Assembly (NCBI GenBank): GCA_943371425.1
Contig: CALRUR010000003.1
Location: 124,001-188,000 of the forward strand
Direction: 5' to 3'
Length of the DNA: 64,000 bases
DNA from: CAJBVG01 sp943371425
Lineage (GTDB): Bacteria > Bacteroidota > Bacteroidia > Sphingobacteriales > Sphingobacteriaceae
Below the pieces are notes generated by a model. It was not told the DNA's origin, did not search any database, and saw only the letters and a list, made by a program, of their open reading frames with translations. Positions 34,491 to 42,006 of the stretch are shown one piece after another. Position 1 is the first letter of the stretch. Each line of letters starts with the position of its first letter. The translations under genes were made by a program, and so were the position numbers.

Positions 34491-37205
34491 GTGGCAAAGA
34501 AAGAGAAAATAGAATACAAACCGCAAGATGAGCGTGAACATTTAAATCGTTCGGAAGAAGAAGGGTTAAATCATAACGTTATTCCGATTAATGGTTTATA
34601 TGAGAATTGGTTTTTAGAATATGCATCGTATGTAATTTTAGATCGAGCAGTACCGAATATATACGATGGATTAAAGCCAGTGCAGCGACGCATTTTACAT
34701 TCGTTAAAAGAAATGGATGATGGCAGGTATAACAAGGCTGCCAACGTTATTGGTAACACTATGAAATATCACCCACACGGTGATGCTTCTATTGGTGATG
34801 CCATGGTACAAATTGGTCAAAAGAATTTATTGATAGATTGCCAAGGAAACTGGGGCGACCCAATAACAGGCGACAGTGCAGCGGCACCTCGTTATATTGA
34901 AGCGCGTTTATCTAAGTTTGCCTTAGAGGTTGTATTTAATCCGCAAACTACCAATTGGCAATTATCTTACGACGGAAGAAATAAAGAACCTATTATTTTA
35001 CCTGTTAAGTTTCCCTTATTGTTGGCACAAGGTGCAGATGGTATTGCGGTAGGCTTGGCGACAAAAATTTTGCCACATAATTTTAATGAGTTAATAGAAG
35101 CATCCATCGAAATATTAAAAGGCATACGCCCAAATATTTTACCCGATTTTATTACAGGAGGGTTTGCAGATTTTACGAATTATAACGAAGGGCAAAGAGG
35201 CGGTAGGGTAAGAGTACGTGCTAAAATAGTGGAGCGCGATAAAAAAACATTGGCCATTACAGAGGTTCCTTTTTCTACTACCACTGGCGGATTAATAGAT
35301 AGTATTATTGCGGCAAATGATAAGGGCAAAATTAAAATAAAAAAGATTGAAGATAATACCGCAAGAGATGTGGAAATTATCATTCATTTAGCACCGGGTA
35401 TTTCTCCAGATGTAACCATCGATGCCTTGTACGCCTTTACAGATTGTGAAGTATCTGTATCGCCGAATACCTGTGTGATAAAAAATGATAAGCCGTATTT
35501 TATGAGTGTAAACGATATACTCGTAGAAAGCACACAAAATACTAAGAGCTTATTAAAACAAGAATTACAAATACGCTTAGATGAGTTAAACGAGAAATGG
35601 CATTTTTCATCGCTCGAAAAAATATTTATTGAAAACAGAATTTACCGCGACATTGAGGAGTGCGAAACATTTGAAGATGTAATTAAAACTATTGATAAGG
35701 GATTAAACCCATATAAATCGATGCTTTTAAGAGAAGTAACCGAAGAAGACATTGTTGCATTAACAGAAATAAGGATTAAACGTATTTCTAAATTCGATGG
35801 TTTTAAAGCCGACGAATTATTAAAAAATATTGAGAAGGAAATTAAAGAAGTAAAACATAATTTAAAACACATTACAGATTATGCCATACATTACTTCGAA
35901 CGTTTAAGAGAGAAATTTGGTAAAGGCAGAGAGCGTAAAACCGAAATTAAATTATTTGATAAAGTACAAGCATCGCAAGTAGCCTTGGCTAATCAGAAAT
36001 TATATGTAAACAGAGCCGATGGCTTTGTGGGCTTAGGTTTGAAGAAAGATGAGTATGTAGGCGATTGCTCGGATATTGATGATATAATTGTGTTTTGCGA
36101 AGATGGTAAGTTTAAAGTAATAAAAGTTGCCGATAAAACTTTTGTAGGAAAAGACATTATACACGTTGCTGTATTTAAGAAAAACGACGATCGTGCAGTT
36201 TACCATATGATTTATAAAGATGGTGCAAGTGGTAAATCATTTGTAAAAAGATTTTCGGTTGGTGGTATAACGCGTGATAAAGATTATGATTTAACACAAG
36301 GCACCAAAGGCTCGTCTGTATTATATTTCACGGCAAACCCAAATGGAGAGTCGGAAGTAGTTACCGTGAATTTAAAACCAATGTCGAAAATTAGAAAGCT
36401 AAGCATCGACATTGATTTCGCTGAGCTTGCTATAAAAGGAAGAAGTTCTATTGGTAACATTGTAACAAAGTTCCCAGTTAAAAAAGTTTTGCAAAAAAGC
36501 AAAGGTGTTTCAACACTAGGAGGTAGAGCCATTTGGTTCGACGATACAGTGCGTAGGTTAAACACCGACTCTAGAGGTAGGTATTTAGGGAGCTTCCAAG
36601 GCGACGATAAAATTTTGGTGGTTTACCAAGATGGTACGTATGAACTCACCAACTTCGATTTATCAAACCATTACGACGATAAATATTTTGTGTTAGAAAA
36701 ATTCGATGCAGAGCGAGTAGTAAATGTATTGCATTTAGATGGTTCTACGAAGTCTACTTATGTTAAAAGATTTTTGGTGGAAAATACATCCATCAATAAA
36801 AAGTTTAGTTTTATACAAGAAGCACCTGGCTCTAAGTGTTGGTTCGCTAGCACGCTAATAGAACCGATGGTTAAAGTTAGTTTTACAAAAGATGGTAAAA
36901 CACAACCGGCAGATTTAGAACTAAACATTGCGGCCTTTATTGAAGTGAAGGGGATGAAAGCGATTGGAAATAAAATGGGCAAGTTTAATGTGAAGGAAGT
37001 GGTAGACATATCGGAAACTCAAAACATAGATGAGTTTGATGAAGAAGATATGGAAGCCGTACAAAAAGCATTGGAAGATATTAAAGCGAAGAAAAGTGGT
37101 GCTGCGGAAACTAGCAATGCAAAACCAAAAGATAAAATTGAGTTTATAATTACCAACCCCGACGATGTTGACATGAACGGGGAAGGGCAAACGAAATTAT
37201 TTTAA
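34491..37205 (+). CDS. parC: DNA topoisomerase IV subunit A
   Basis: The breakage-reunion subunit of topoisomerase IV. The start is GTG at 34491, giving 904 residues. Key segments are ASYVILDRAVPNIYDGLKPVQRRILHSL, the HPHGDASIGDAMV box, and AAPRYIEARLSKFA with the active-site tyrosine. Later come QGADGIAVGLATKILPHN and a beta-pinwheel-like C-terminal half (from VNRADGFVGLGLKKDEY onward). The C-terminus is acidic (DEFDEEDMEAVQKALED). It is the expected partner of the upstream parE. Confidence 0.94.
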   Translation: MAKKEKIEYKPQDEREHLNRSEEEGLNHNVIPINGLYENWFLEYASYVILDRAVPNIYDGLKPVQRRILHSLKEMDDGRYNKAANVIGNTMKYHPHGDASIGDAMVQIGQKNLLIDCQGNWGDPITGDSAAAPRYIEARLSKFALEVVFNPQTTNWQLSYDGRNKEPIILPVKFPLLLAQGADGIAVGLATKILPHNFNELIEASIEILKGIRPNILPDFITGGFADFTNYNEGQRGGRVRVRAKIVERDKKTLAITEVPFSTTTGGLIDSIIAANDKGKIKIKKIEDNTARDVEIIIHLAPGISPDVTIDALYAFTDCEVSVSPNTCVIKNDKPYFMSVNDILVESTQNTKSLLKQELQIRLDELNEKWHFSSLEKIFIENRIYRDIEECETFEDVIKTIDKGLNPYKSMLLREVTEEDIVALTEIRIKRISKFDGFKADELLKNIEKEIKEVKHNLKHITDYAIHYFERLREKFGKGRERKTEIKLFDKVQASQVALANQKLYVNRADGFVGLGLKKDEYVGDCSDIDDIIVFCEDGKFKVIKVADKTFVGKDIIHVAVFKKNDDRAVYHMIYKDGASGKSFVKRFSVGGITRDKDYDLTQGTKGSSVLYFTANPNGESEVVTVNLKPMSKIRKLSIDIDFAELAIKGRSSIGNIVTKFPVKKVLQKSKGVSTLGGRAIWFDDTVRRLNTDSRGRYLGSFQGDDKILVVYQDGTYELTNFDLSNHYDDKYFVLEKFDAERVVNVLHLDGSTKSTYVKRFLVENTSINKKFSFIQEAPGSKCWFASTLIEPMVKVSFTKDGKTQPADLELNIAAFIEVKGMKAIGNKMGKFNVKEVVDISETQNIDEFDEEDMEAVQKALEDIKAKKSGAAETSNAKPKDKIEFIITNPDDVDMNGEGQTKLF

Positions 37206-37213
37206 GAATATTT

Positions 37214-37244
37214 TATTGTGAGTTCCATAACGAAAGTTTATGGA
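37214..37244 (+). terminator. Inverted repeat after parC (possible terminator)
   Basis: TGAGTTCCATAA and TTATGGAATTCA form 12-bp arms with one mismatch around a short loop. No clear T-run follows, so termination is uncertain. Confidence 0.4.
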
Positions 37245-37286
37245 ATTCATAATAAATATAAATAATCATTAATCAGACAATTCTCT

Positions 37287-37321
37287 CATAATTGTGTTTA
37301 ATATTAAAAATCACAATTATG
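37287..37321 (+). promoter_or_regulatory. Hairpin covering the start codon of the SPFH gene
   Basis: CATAATTGTG (37287-37296) and CACAATTATG (37312-37321) are perfect 10-bp inverted arms around a 15-base loop. The ATG at 37319-37321 is the last triplet of the right arm, so folding would hide the start codon. It could also be a protein operator. Confidence 0.5.
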
Positions 37322-38086
37322 AAATCTCTAACATTTTATTCGCTAGTAATGGGTGTAGCACTTTTTACTAGTTGCACAGTAGTAAGGCCAGGGGAAATAG
37401 GGGTAAAGCAGCGTTTAGGAAATTTATCGGATAAGAGTTACTCACAAGGCCCGGTTTGGTTTAATCCATTTACCACAAAAGTTATTAAAACAAATGTTCA
37501 ACTAAAGGACATTGAACTATCCTTAAGCTTACCGAGCAAAGAAGGATTAAGTGTGGTGGCACAAATTTCAATTTTATATAGAATAGATCAGAACAGTGTT
37601 CCTAAAGTTATTAGAAACATAGGTCAATCTTATGAGAACATTATCTCAAATGTGTTCAGGTCTTCTTCTGCAGATGTTTGTTCTAAGTATTTTGCTAAAG
37701 ATATGCACTCTGGAATGCGCGCAGATATTGAAGAAGAAATAAGAAAAAAAATGGGCGAAACACTAGAAAAACAAGGCATTATAGTGGAAGCAGTATTAAT
37801 GAAGAGTATCCAATTGCCTGGAGGCTTAGCGAATTCTATTGAACAGAAATTGAGAGCGGAGCAAGATGCTATGCGAATGGTTTTTGTATTGCAACAAGAG
37901 AAATTAGAAGCAGAACGAAAAATTATTGAAGCAACAGGTACAAAAGATGCGCAGAAAATTTTATCGGAAGGCTTAACCGATCAAATAATAAAGGTTCGTA
38001 GCATAGAGGCTTTTATAGAGCTTGCTAAATCACAAAACAGTAAGGTAATCATTACAGATGGTAAGGTGCCGTATTTAGTTGAATAG
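37319..38086 (+). CDS. Prohibitin/SPFH-domain lipoprotein
   Basis: I start at the ATG at 37319, giving 255 residues. The signal sequence MKSLTFYSLVMGVALFTSC ends in a lipobox-like LFTSC, suggesting a lipoprotein. The SPFH (band 7/prohibitin) domain follows: VVRPGEIGVKQRLGNLSDK, GLSVVAQISILYRID, and DIEEEIRKKMGETLEKQGIIVEAVLMKSIQLP. A long charged helix comes next (ADQ/EQ-rich, AEQDAMRMVFVLQQEKLEAERK). SPFH proteins form membrane-bound oligomeric assemblies that modulate proteases or membrane domains. A strong terminator follows. Confidence 0.88.
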   Translation: MKSLTFYSLVMGVALFTSCTVVRPGEIGVKQRLGNLSDKSYSQGPVWFNPFTTKVIKTNVQLKDIELSLSLPSKEGLSVVAQISILYRIDQNSVPKVIRNIGQSYENIISNVFRSSSADVCSKYFAKDMHSGMRADIEEEIRKKMGETLEKQGIIVEAVLMKSIQLPGGLANSIEQKLRAEQDAMRMVFVLQQEKLEAERKIIEATGTKDAQKILSEGLTDQIIKVRSIEAFIELAKSQNSKVIITDGKVPYLVE

Positions 38087-38116
38087 AAATAATGTATAAA
38101 CTTATTATAAATTTGG

Positions 38117-38148
38117 AAGAGTTAAGCATTAGCTTAACTCTTTTTTTA
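38117..38148 (+). terminator. Rho-independent terminator after the SPFH gene
   Basis: GAGTTAAGC (38119-38127), loop ATTA, GCTTAACTC (38132-38140), then seven Ts: a perfect 9-bp stem. Confidence 0.92.
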
Positions 38149-38160
38149 TAAATTACATTT

Positions 38161-38925
38161 ATGCTAAGAAAAACATTATTAATTATTGCAATTTTTTGCT
38201 TCGCAGAATGTGCGTATTCACAAAATCAAAGAGCCACTCATTACAATGCTATAGGCTGGTATAATTATTTTGGCACCTTAAATATTAATGCAAAAATTGG
38301 TATACATACCGAATACCAATGGCGCCGAAATAATTTAATTACAGATTGGCAACAAAGTTTATTGAGGTTAGGGCTAAATTATACCATAAACCCAAGAGTA
38401 TTGTTTAGAGTAGGATATGGATGGATAGAAACTTTTCCGTATGGTGATGTGCCAATTAACGGTTTAGGAAGAGATTTTACAGAGCATCGAATATTTGAAA
38501 TGCTACAGCTTTCGCACAAAGAAAATCGTGTTGATTTTTCTCATAGGTTTATGTTAGAGCAAAGATATGTAGGCAGCTATAGTTCAGTAAATATTGGTAC
38601 TGAAGATAAATTTAATTTATTGAACAGGGCTAGGTATATGTTTAGGTTACAAGTACCCTTATTAGCTACAGAACGTGTGGATAATGTGCCATACTTTGCA
38701 TTTTATGATGAAATTTTTATTGGTTTTGGTAAAAATGTAGCAGCCAATGTATTTGATCAAAACAGAATTGCCTTATTATTGGGATACAGAGTGAATAATA
38801 GAATTAGAATAGAGGCAGGTTATTTAAATCAAATAATACAATTCGGACGAACAATAAATGGCAATAACATTTTTCAAAATAACAACGGAATAATTGTCAA
38901 TACCAATTTCAACATTAACTTATAA
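38161..38925 (+). CDS. DUF2490-family outer-membrane protein
   Basis: This 254-residue protein has a signal peptide (MLRKTLLIIAIFCFAECAYSQ). The body is a series of amphipathic beta-strands: IHTEYQWRRNNLITDWQQSLLRLGLNY, RVLFRVGYGWIETF, HRFMLEQRYVG, RIRIEAGYLNQIIQFG. This pattern matches DUF2490, predicted small beta-barrels of Bacteroidota. Function is unknown. It is convergent with the bicarbonate transporter gene. Confidence 0.8.
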   Translation: MLRKTLLIIAIFCFAECAYSQNQRATHYNAIGWYNYFGTLNINAKIGIHTEYQWRRNNLITDWQQSLLRLGLNYTINPRVLFRVGYGWIETFPYGDVPINGLGRDFTEHRIFEMLQLSHKENRVDFSHRFMLEQRYVGSYSSVNIGTEDKFNLLNRARYMFRLQVPLLATERVDNVPYFAFYDEIFIGFGKNVAANVFDQNRIALLLGYRVNNRIRIEAGYLNQIIQFGRTINGNNIFQNNNGIIVNTNFNINL

Positions 38926-38936
38926 GTTAAAAAAGC

Positions 38937-39896
38937 TTATAAACCTGCCATGTAAAAATAAATTGGCATGCCAATGGTAATGTTTATGGGGAAACTGATG
39001 GCTAATGCCATGGGTAAATATAAACCAGGATTTGCGTTGGGTGCGGCAATTTTCATAGCAGCAGGTACCGCAATGTAAGAAGCACTTGCTGCTAAAATGC
39101 CAAACATAAATCGGTTAGAAACATCAGGAGTAATAAATGAACTAATAGAGGTAAATAATATTCCATTTAGTAGCGGTACAAAAATGGCAAAGGCTATTGG
39201 AAACCATCCGCTGTTTACAAATGAACTTAGTTTTTTACCACTGGTTATACCCATGTCTAATAAAAATACTGCTAAAAACCCTTTGAATATATCGTTGGTA
39301 AATGGCTTAATTCCCTCGGCCTGCTTAGCATTGGCAAAATAACCAATAAGTAAACTTCCTATTATTAGCAATACACTTCCATTCGTAAAGGAGTGTTTAA
39401 TTGCACTGCGCTTGCTATATAAATTTTGATCTTCTTTATTGTAAATAGATATTAATAATAGGCCGGCAATTATAGCAGGCGATTCCATTAAGGCCATAAT
39501 GGCTACCATGTGTCCGCTCATTTGCAATTGCATGCTTTCTAAATAGCTTACAGCCGTAACAAATGTAACGGCGCTTACCGAGCCATAAGAAGCTGCTATG
39601 GCACCCGAATCATCGTTACTTAGTTTTAAACGTAATATATAGAAAGTATAAATGGGTATAATGATGGAGATGCAGATGCCAAAAAGTATAGAAAGAAAAA
39701 TTTCCTGATCAAACACCTCGTGAGAGAGTTCTTGCCCGCCTTTAAACCCAATAGACAATAACAAGTACAAGGAAATAAATTTAGAGGTGTTGGGTGGAAT
39801 TTCTAAATCGCTTTTTATTAAAACTGCAATTATACCCAATACAAAAAATAATAAAGCAGGGTTGCTGAGGTTATCTATTAGTAAACTATAATTCAC
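38937..39896 (-). CDS. SbtA-like sodium-dependent bicarbonate transporter
   Basis: The 319-residue integral membrane protein has about ten helices and the SbtA (DUF897) pattern: NLSNPALLFFVLGIIAVLIKSDLEIP at the N-terminus, SIGFKGGQELS, AASYGSVSAVTFVTAVSYLES, MALMESPAIIAGLLL, GITSGKKLSSF and a final ASASYIAVPAAMKIAAPNANPGLYLPMALAISFPINIT. In cyanobacteria SbtA imports bicarbonate with Na+. The start codon is GTG at 39896. The small gene at 39903 lies directly upstream (6 bp) and a LysR gene diverges from that pair. Confidence 0.88.
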   Translation of the reverse strand: MNYSLLIDNLSNPALLFFVLGIIAVLIKSDLEIPPNTSKFISLYLLLSIGFKGGQELSHEVFDQEIFLSILFGICISIIIPIYTFYILRLKLSNDDSGAIAASYGSVSAVTFVTAVSYLESMQLQMSGHMVAIMALMESPAIIAGLLLISIYNKEDQNLYSKRSAIKHSFTNGSVLLIIGSLLIGYFANAKQAEGIKPFTNDIFKGFLAVFLLDMGITSGKKLSSFVNSGWFPIAFAIFVPLLNGILFTSISSFITPDVSNRFMFGILAASASYIAVPAAMKIAAPNANPGLYLPMALAISFPINITIGMPIYFYMAGL

Positions 39897-39902
39897 AATT
39901 AC

Positions 39903-40157
39903 CTATTTTATTTTGATGGTTGATTGTATGCTTATTTCTGCCGCAGCATCTGTGTTGGATAATAGTTTAATTAAATTTTCTTTGCAGTTTTTTAAATCTT
40001 CTATTCGTTCTATAGAATGTATCCCGGGTTTAGAATTTCGCTCATGTGCACTAAATACCTTTGCTTGATGATAATTTAGTTTGTATTCAATTAATTTCAA
40101 TAAAAGTTCACGGGCTTCTTTTACTGAAAAATCGCCGTCTATTAATTTAATTTCCAT
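39903..40157 (-). CDS. Conserved small protein upstream of sbtA, unknown function
   Basis: This 84-residue soluble protein (MEIKLIDGDFSVKEARELLL at the start) is predicted mainly helical, with an acidic/basic central region (SIERIEDLKNCKENLIKLL) and a beta-like end (EISIQSTIKIK). It ends 6 bp before the bicarbonate transporter and is co-transcribed. Cyanobacterial SbtA is regulated by SbtB, a PII-like protein of about 110 residues, but no PII T-loop motif is visible here. Function is not known. Confidence 0.7.
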   Translation of the reverse strand: MEIKLIDGDFSVKEARELLLKLIEYKLNYHQAKVFSAHERNSKPGIHSIERIEDLKNCKENLIKLLSNTDAAAEISIQSTIKIK

Positions 40158-40250
40158 TTCTATAAATTTATTTGATGCAAATCTCTACTATTGTTATTAT
40201 ATATTTTTATTTATATTTGTTATACATTGCATAAATATATTTTATACCCA

Positions 40251-40306
40251 AATTCATAATTCATAATTCATAATTCATAATTCATAATTCATAATTCATA
40301 ATTCAA
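40251..40306. repeat. Heptamer tandem repeat, unit AATTCAT (8 units)
   Basis: Seven perfect 7-bp copies plus one AATTCAA occupy the promoter region between sbtA and the LysR gene, ending 3 bp before the LysR ATG. The unit is the same as at 25047. Confidence 0.95.
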
Positions 40307-40309
40307 ATC

Positions 40310-41218
40310 ATGCATTACACCCTCCACCAACTCCAAATATTTTTAGTAGTAACTAAAACCAAAAGCATAACCAAAGCTGCAGAAGAGTTATTTCTTACGC
40401 AGCCAGCAGTTTCTATACAATTAAAAAATTTCCAAGAGCAGTTTGATATACCTTTAACAGAGGTGGTAGGTCGACAACTATATGTAACTGATTTTGGTAG
40501 AGAGATCGCTAAAGCAGCTGAAAATATATTAAATGAAGTAAATGCGATCAATTTTAAAGTACAAACATTTAAAGGGAAATTATCGGGTAGGTTAAAAATT
40601 TCTATTGTATCTACCGGTAAATACGTGATGCCTTATTTTTTAACAGGCTTCATGAAAAAAAATCCGGATGTGGAATTGCAAATGGATGTAACGAATAAGC
40701 AAAAAGTAATTCAGAGTTTAGAAAATAATGAAGTTGATTTTTCATTAGTATCTGTTTTGCCAGAAAAGTTACAAGTAGAAAAAATAGAACTGGTACCTAA
40801 TAAACTATATTTAGTGGGTAATAAGGAAACAAAGTTCCCCAATAAACAACATGATAAAAGTGTGTTTGAAACCCTACCGCTTATTTATAGAGAGCAAGGT
40901 TCTGGTACTCGACAAACCATGGAGAAATTTTTAGATAAGAATAATATTTCTACCAGAAAGAAAATGGAATTATCTACCAACGAAGCGGTAAAACAAGCAG
41001 TAATTGCTGGTTTGGGCTATTCTATTATGCCGATTATTGGGATTAAGGATGAACTAAAAAATAATCAGTTACAAATAATACCAGTCAAAAATTTCCCTAT
41101 TAATTCTCATTGGCATTTAATTTGGCTTAAAGGCAAAAAGTTATCGCCCATTGCCGAAGCTTATTTAACTTATATTAAAAAAGAGAAAGCGAATGTAATT
41201 GCAAAATATTTTGCTTAA
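40310..41218 (+). CDS. LysR-family transcriptional regulator
   Basis: This 302-residue regulator has an N-terminal winged helix (TLHQLQIFLVVTKTKSITKAAEELFLTQPAVSIQLKNFQEQF) and a LysR substrate-binding domain (RLKISIVSTGKYVMPYFLTGF, EVDFSLVSVLPEKL, REQGSGTRQTMEKFL). REQGSGTR and the overall layout resemble CbbR/CysB-like members. It diverges from the sbtA operon. In autotrophs LysR proteins (CbbR, CcmR) control inorganic-carbon genes, so regulation of sbtA is a reasonable inference. Confidence 0.9.
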   Translation: MHYTLHQLQIFLVVTKTKSITKAAEELFLTQPAVSIQLKNFQEQFDIPLTEVVGRQLYVTDFGREIAKAAENILNEVNAINFKVQTFKGKLSGRLKISIVSTGKYVMPYFLTGFMKKNPDVELQMDVTNKQKVIQSLENNEVDFSLVSVLPEKLQVEKIELVPNKLYLVGNKETKFPNKQHDKSVFETLPLIYREQGSGTRQTMEKFLDKNNISTRKKMELSTNEAVKQAVIAGLGYSIMPIIGIKDELKNNQLQIIPVKNFPINSHWHLIWLKGKKLSPIAEAYLTYIKKEKANVIAKYFA

Positions 41219-41235
41219 AAATTACTCGATTCTAA

Positions 41236-41937
41236 TTAGATAATTTCATCTGCGAATCTTACTTTAAGTAAATCCGCCAATGTTTTTTTATGTGGAGTAA
41301 ATTGGCTATTTAATGCTTTGTATTCTTTTATTCTATCTAATCTAAACCATCTAAAATCTTTTCGCAACCTGCAGAATGCAATTACAGTCCAGTCTTCTGT
41401 AATGTTATGGTAAATGGCGAATGGTTCAATTACTCGAGTACTAATTTCTTCTTTTTCCGATTGGTAATTTATTTCTATTAATTCAAAATTAGTAATGGCT
41501 AATTGAAAGTCTAGTAATGAATTGCTCGTGGTTGTTCTATTAAAATTTTTACTAATCACCATTCTGTTTTCGAGCAATTCTGTTTTTTCTTTATTTAATT
41601 GCCTCATTACAGATTTAATTTTTGCCATTGCTTCTTGTGTTTCCTTAACCAAGGAGGCATCTTTATTTTTTAAGGCAATTCTTTCCAGTGTAATTAAGGC
41701 ATTTGCTTCCTTATCTGTAAACATAATAGGAGGAAGCAAATAGCCGTCCATAATTTTAAAACCTTTGCCCTCTATAGCAATTATAGGAACTCCAGCTTCT
41801 ATAAGAGTTTCAATATCACGATAAATGGTACGCGCACTTATTCCAAATTTTTTAGACAATAAAGTAGAATTTAGCAATTTTTTAGATTGCAACAGGGTGA
41901 GGATAGTGGTTAATCTGGATAGTCGATTCAAACTCAT
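41236..41937 (-). CDS. HTH-WYL transcriptional regulator (YafY/DeoR-like)
   Basis: Starting at the ATG at 41937 (MSLNRLSRLTTILTLLQSKK), the protein has 233 residues. A winged helix is followed by FGISARTIYRDIETLIEAGVPIIAIEGKGFKIMDGYLLPP, typical of the HTH_11/YafY group. The C-terminal WYL domain contains TRVIEPFAIYHNITEDWTVIAFCRLRKDFRWFRLDRI. WYL domains bind nucleic-acid-related or other small ligands. It is convergent with the LysR gene (17 bp). Targets are unknown. Confidence 0.88.
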   Translation of the reverse strand: MSLNRLSRLTTILTLLQSKKLLNSTLLSKKFGISARTIYRDIETLIEAGVPIIAIEGKGFKIMDGYLLPPIMFTDKEANALITLERIALKNKDASLVKETQEAMAKIKSVMRQLNKEKTELLENRMVISKNFNRTTTSNSLLDFQLAITNFELIEINYQSEKEEISTRVIEPFAIYHNITEDWTVIAFCRLRKDFRWFRLDRIKEYKALNSQFTPHKKTLADLLKVRFADEII

Positions 41938-42006
41938 AATTAAAAATACAATTTTGAGCTCGAAAACAATATACAAATAAAAACTATTTGTTCATGTGCT
42001 CCGCAC

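Noticed and set aside
38919..38941. Terminator between DUF2490 and sbtA genes
   Set aside because: TTATAAG and CTTATAA can pair, but the stem is weak and A/T-only; not enough to call.
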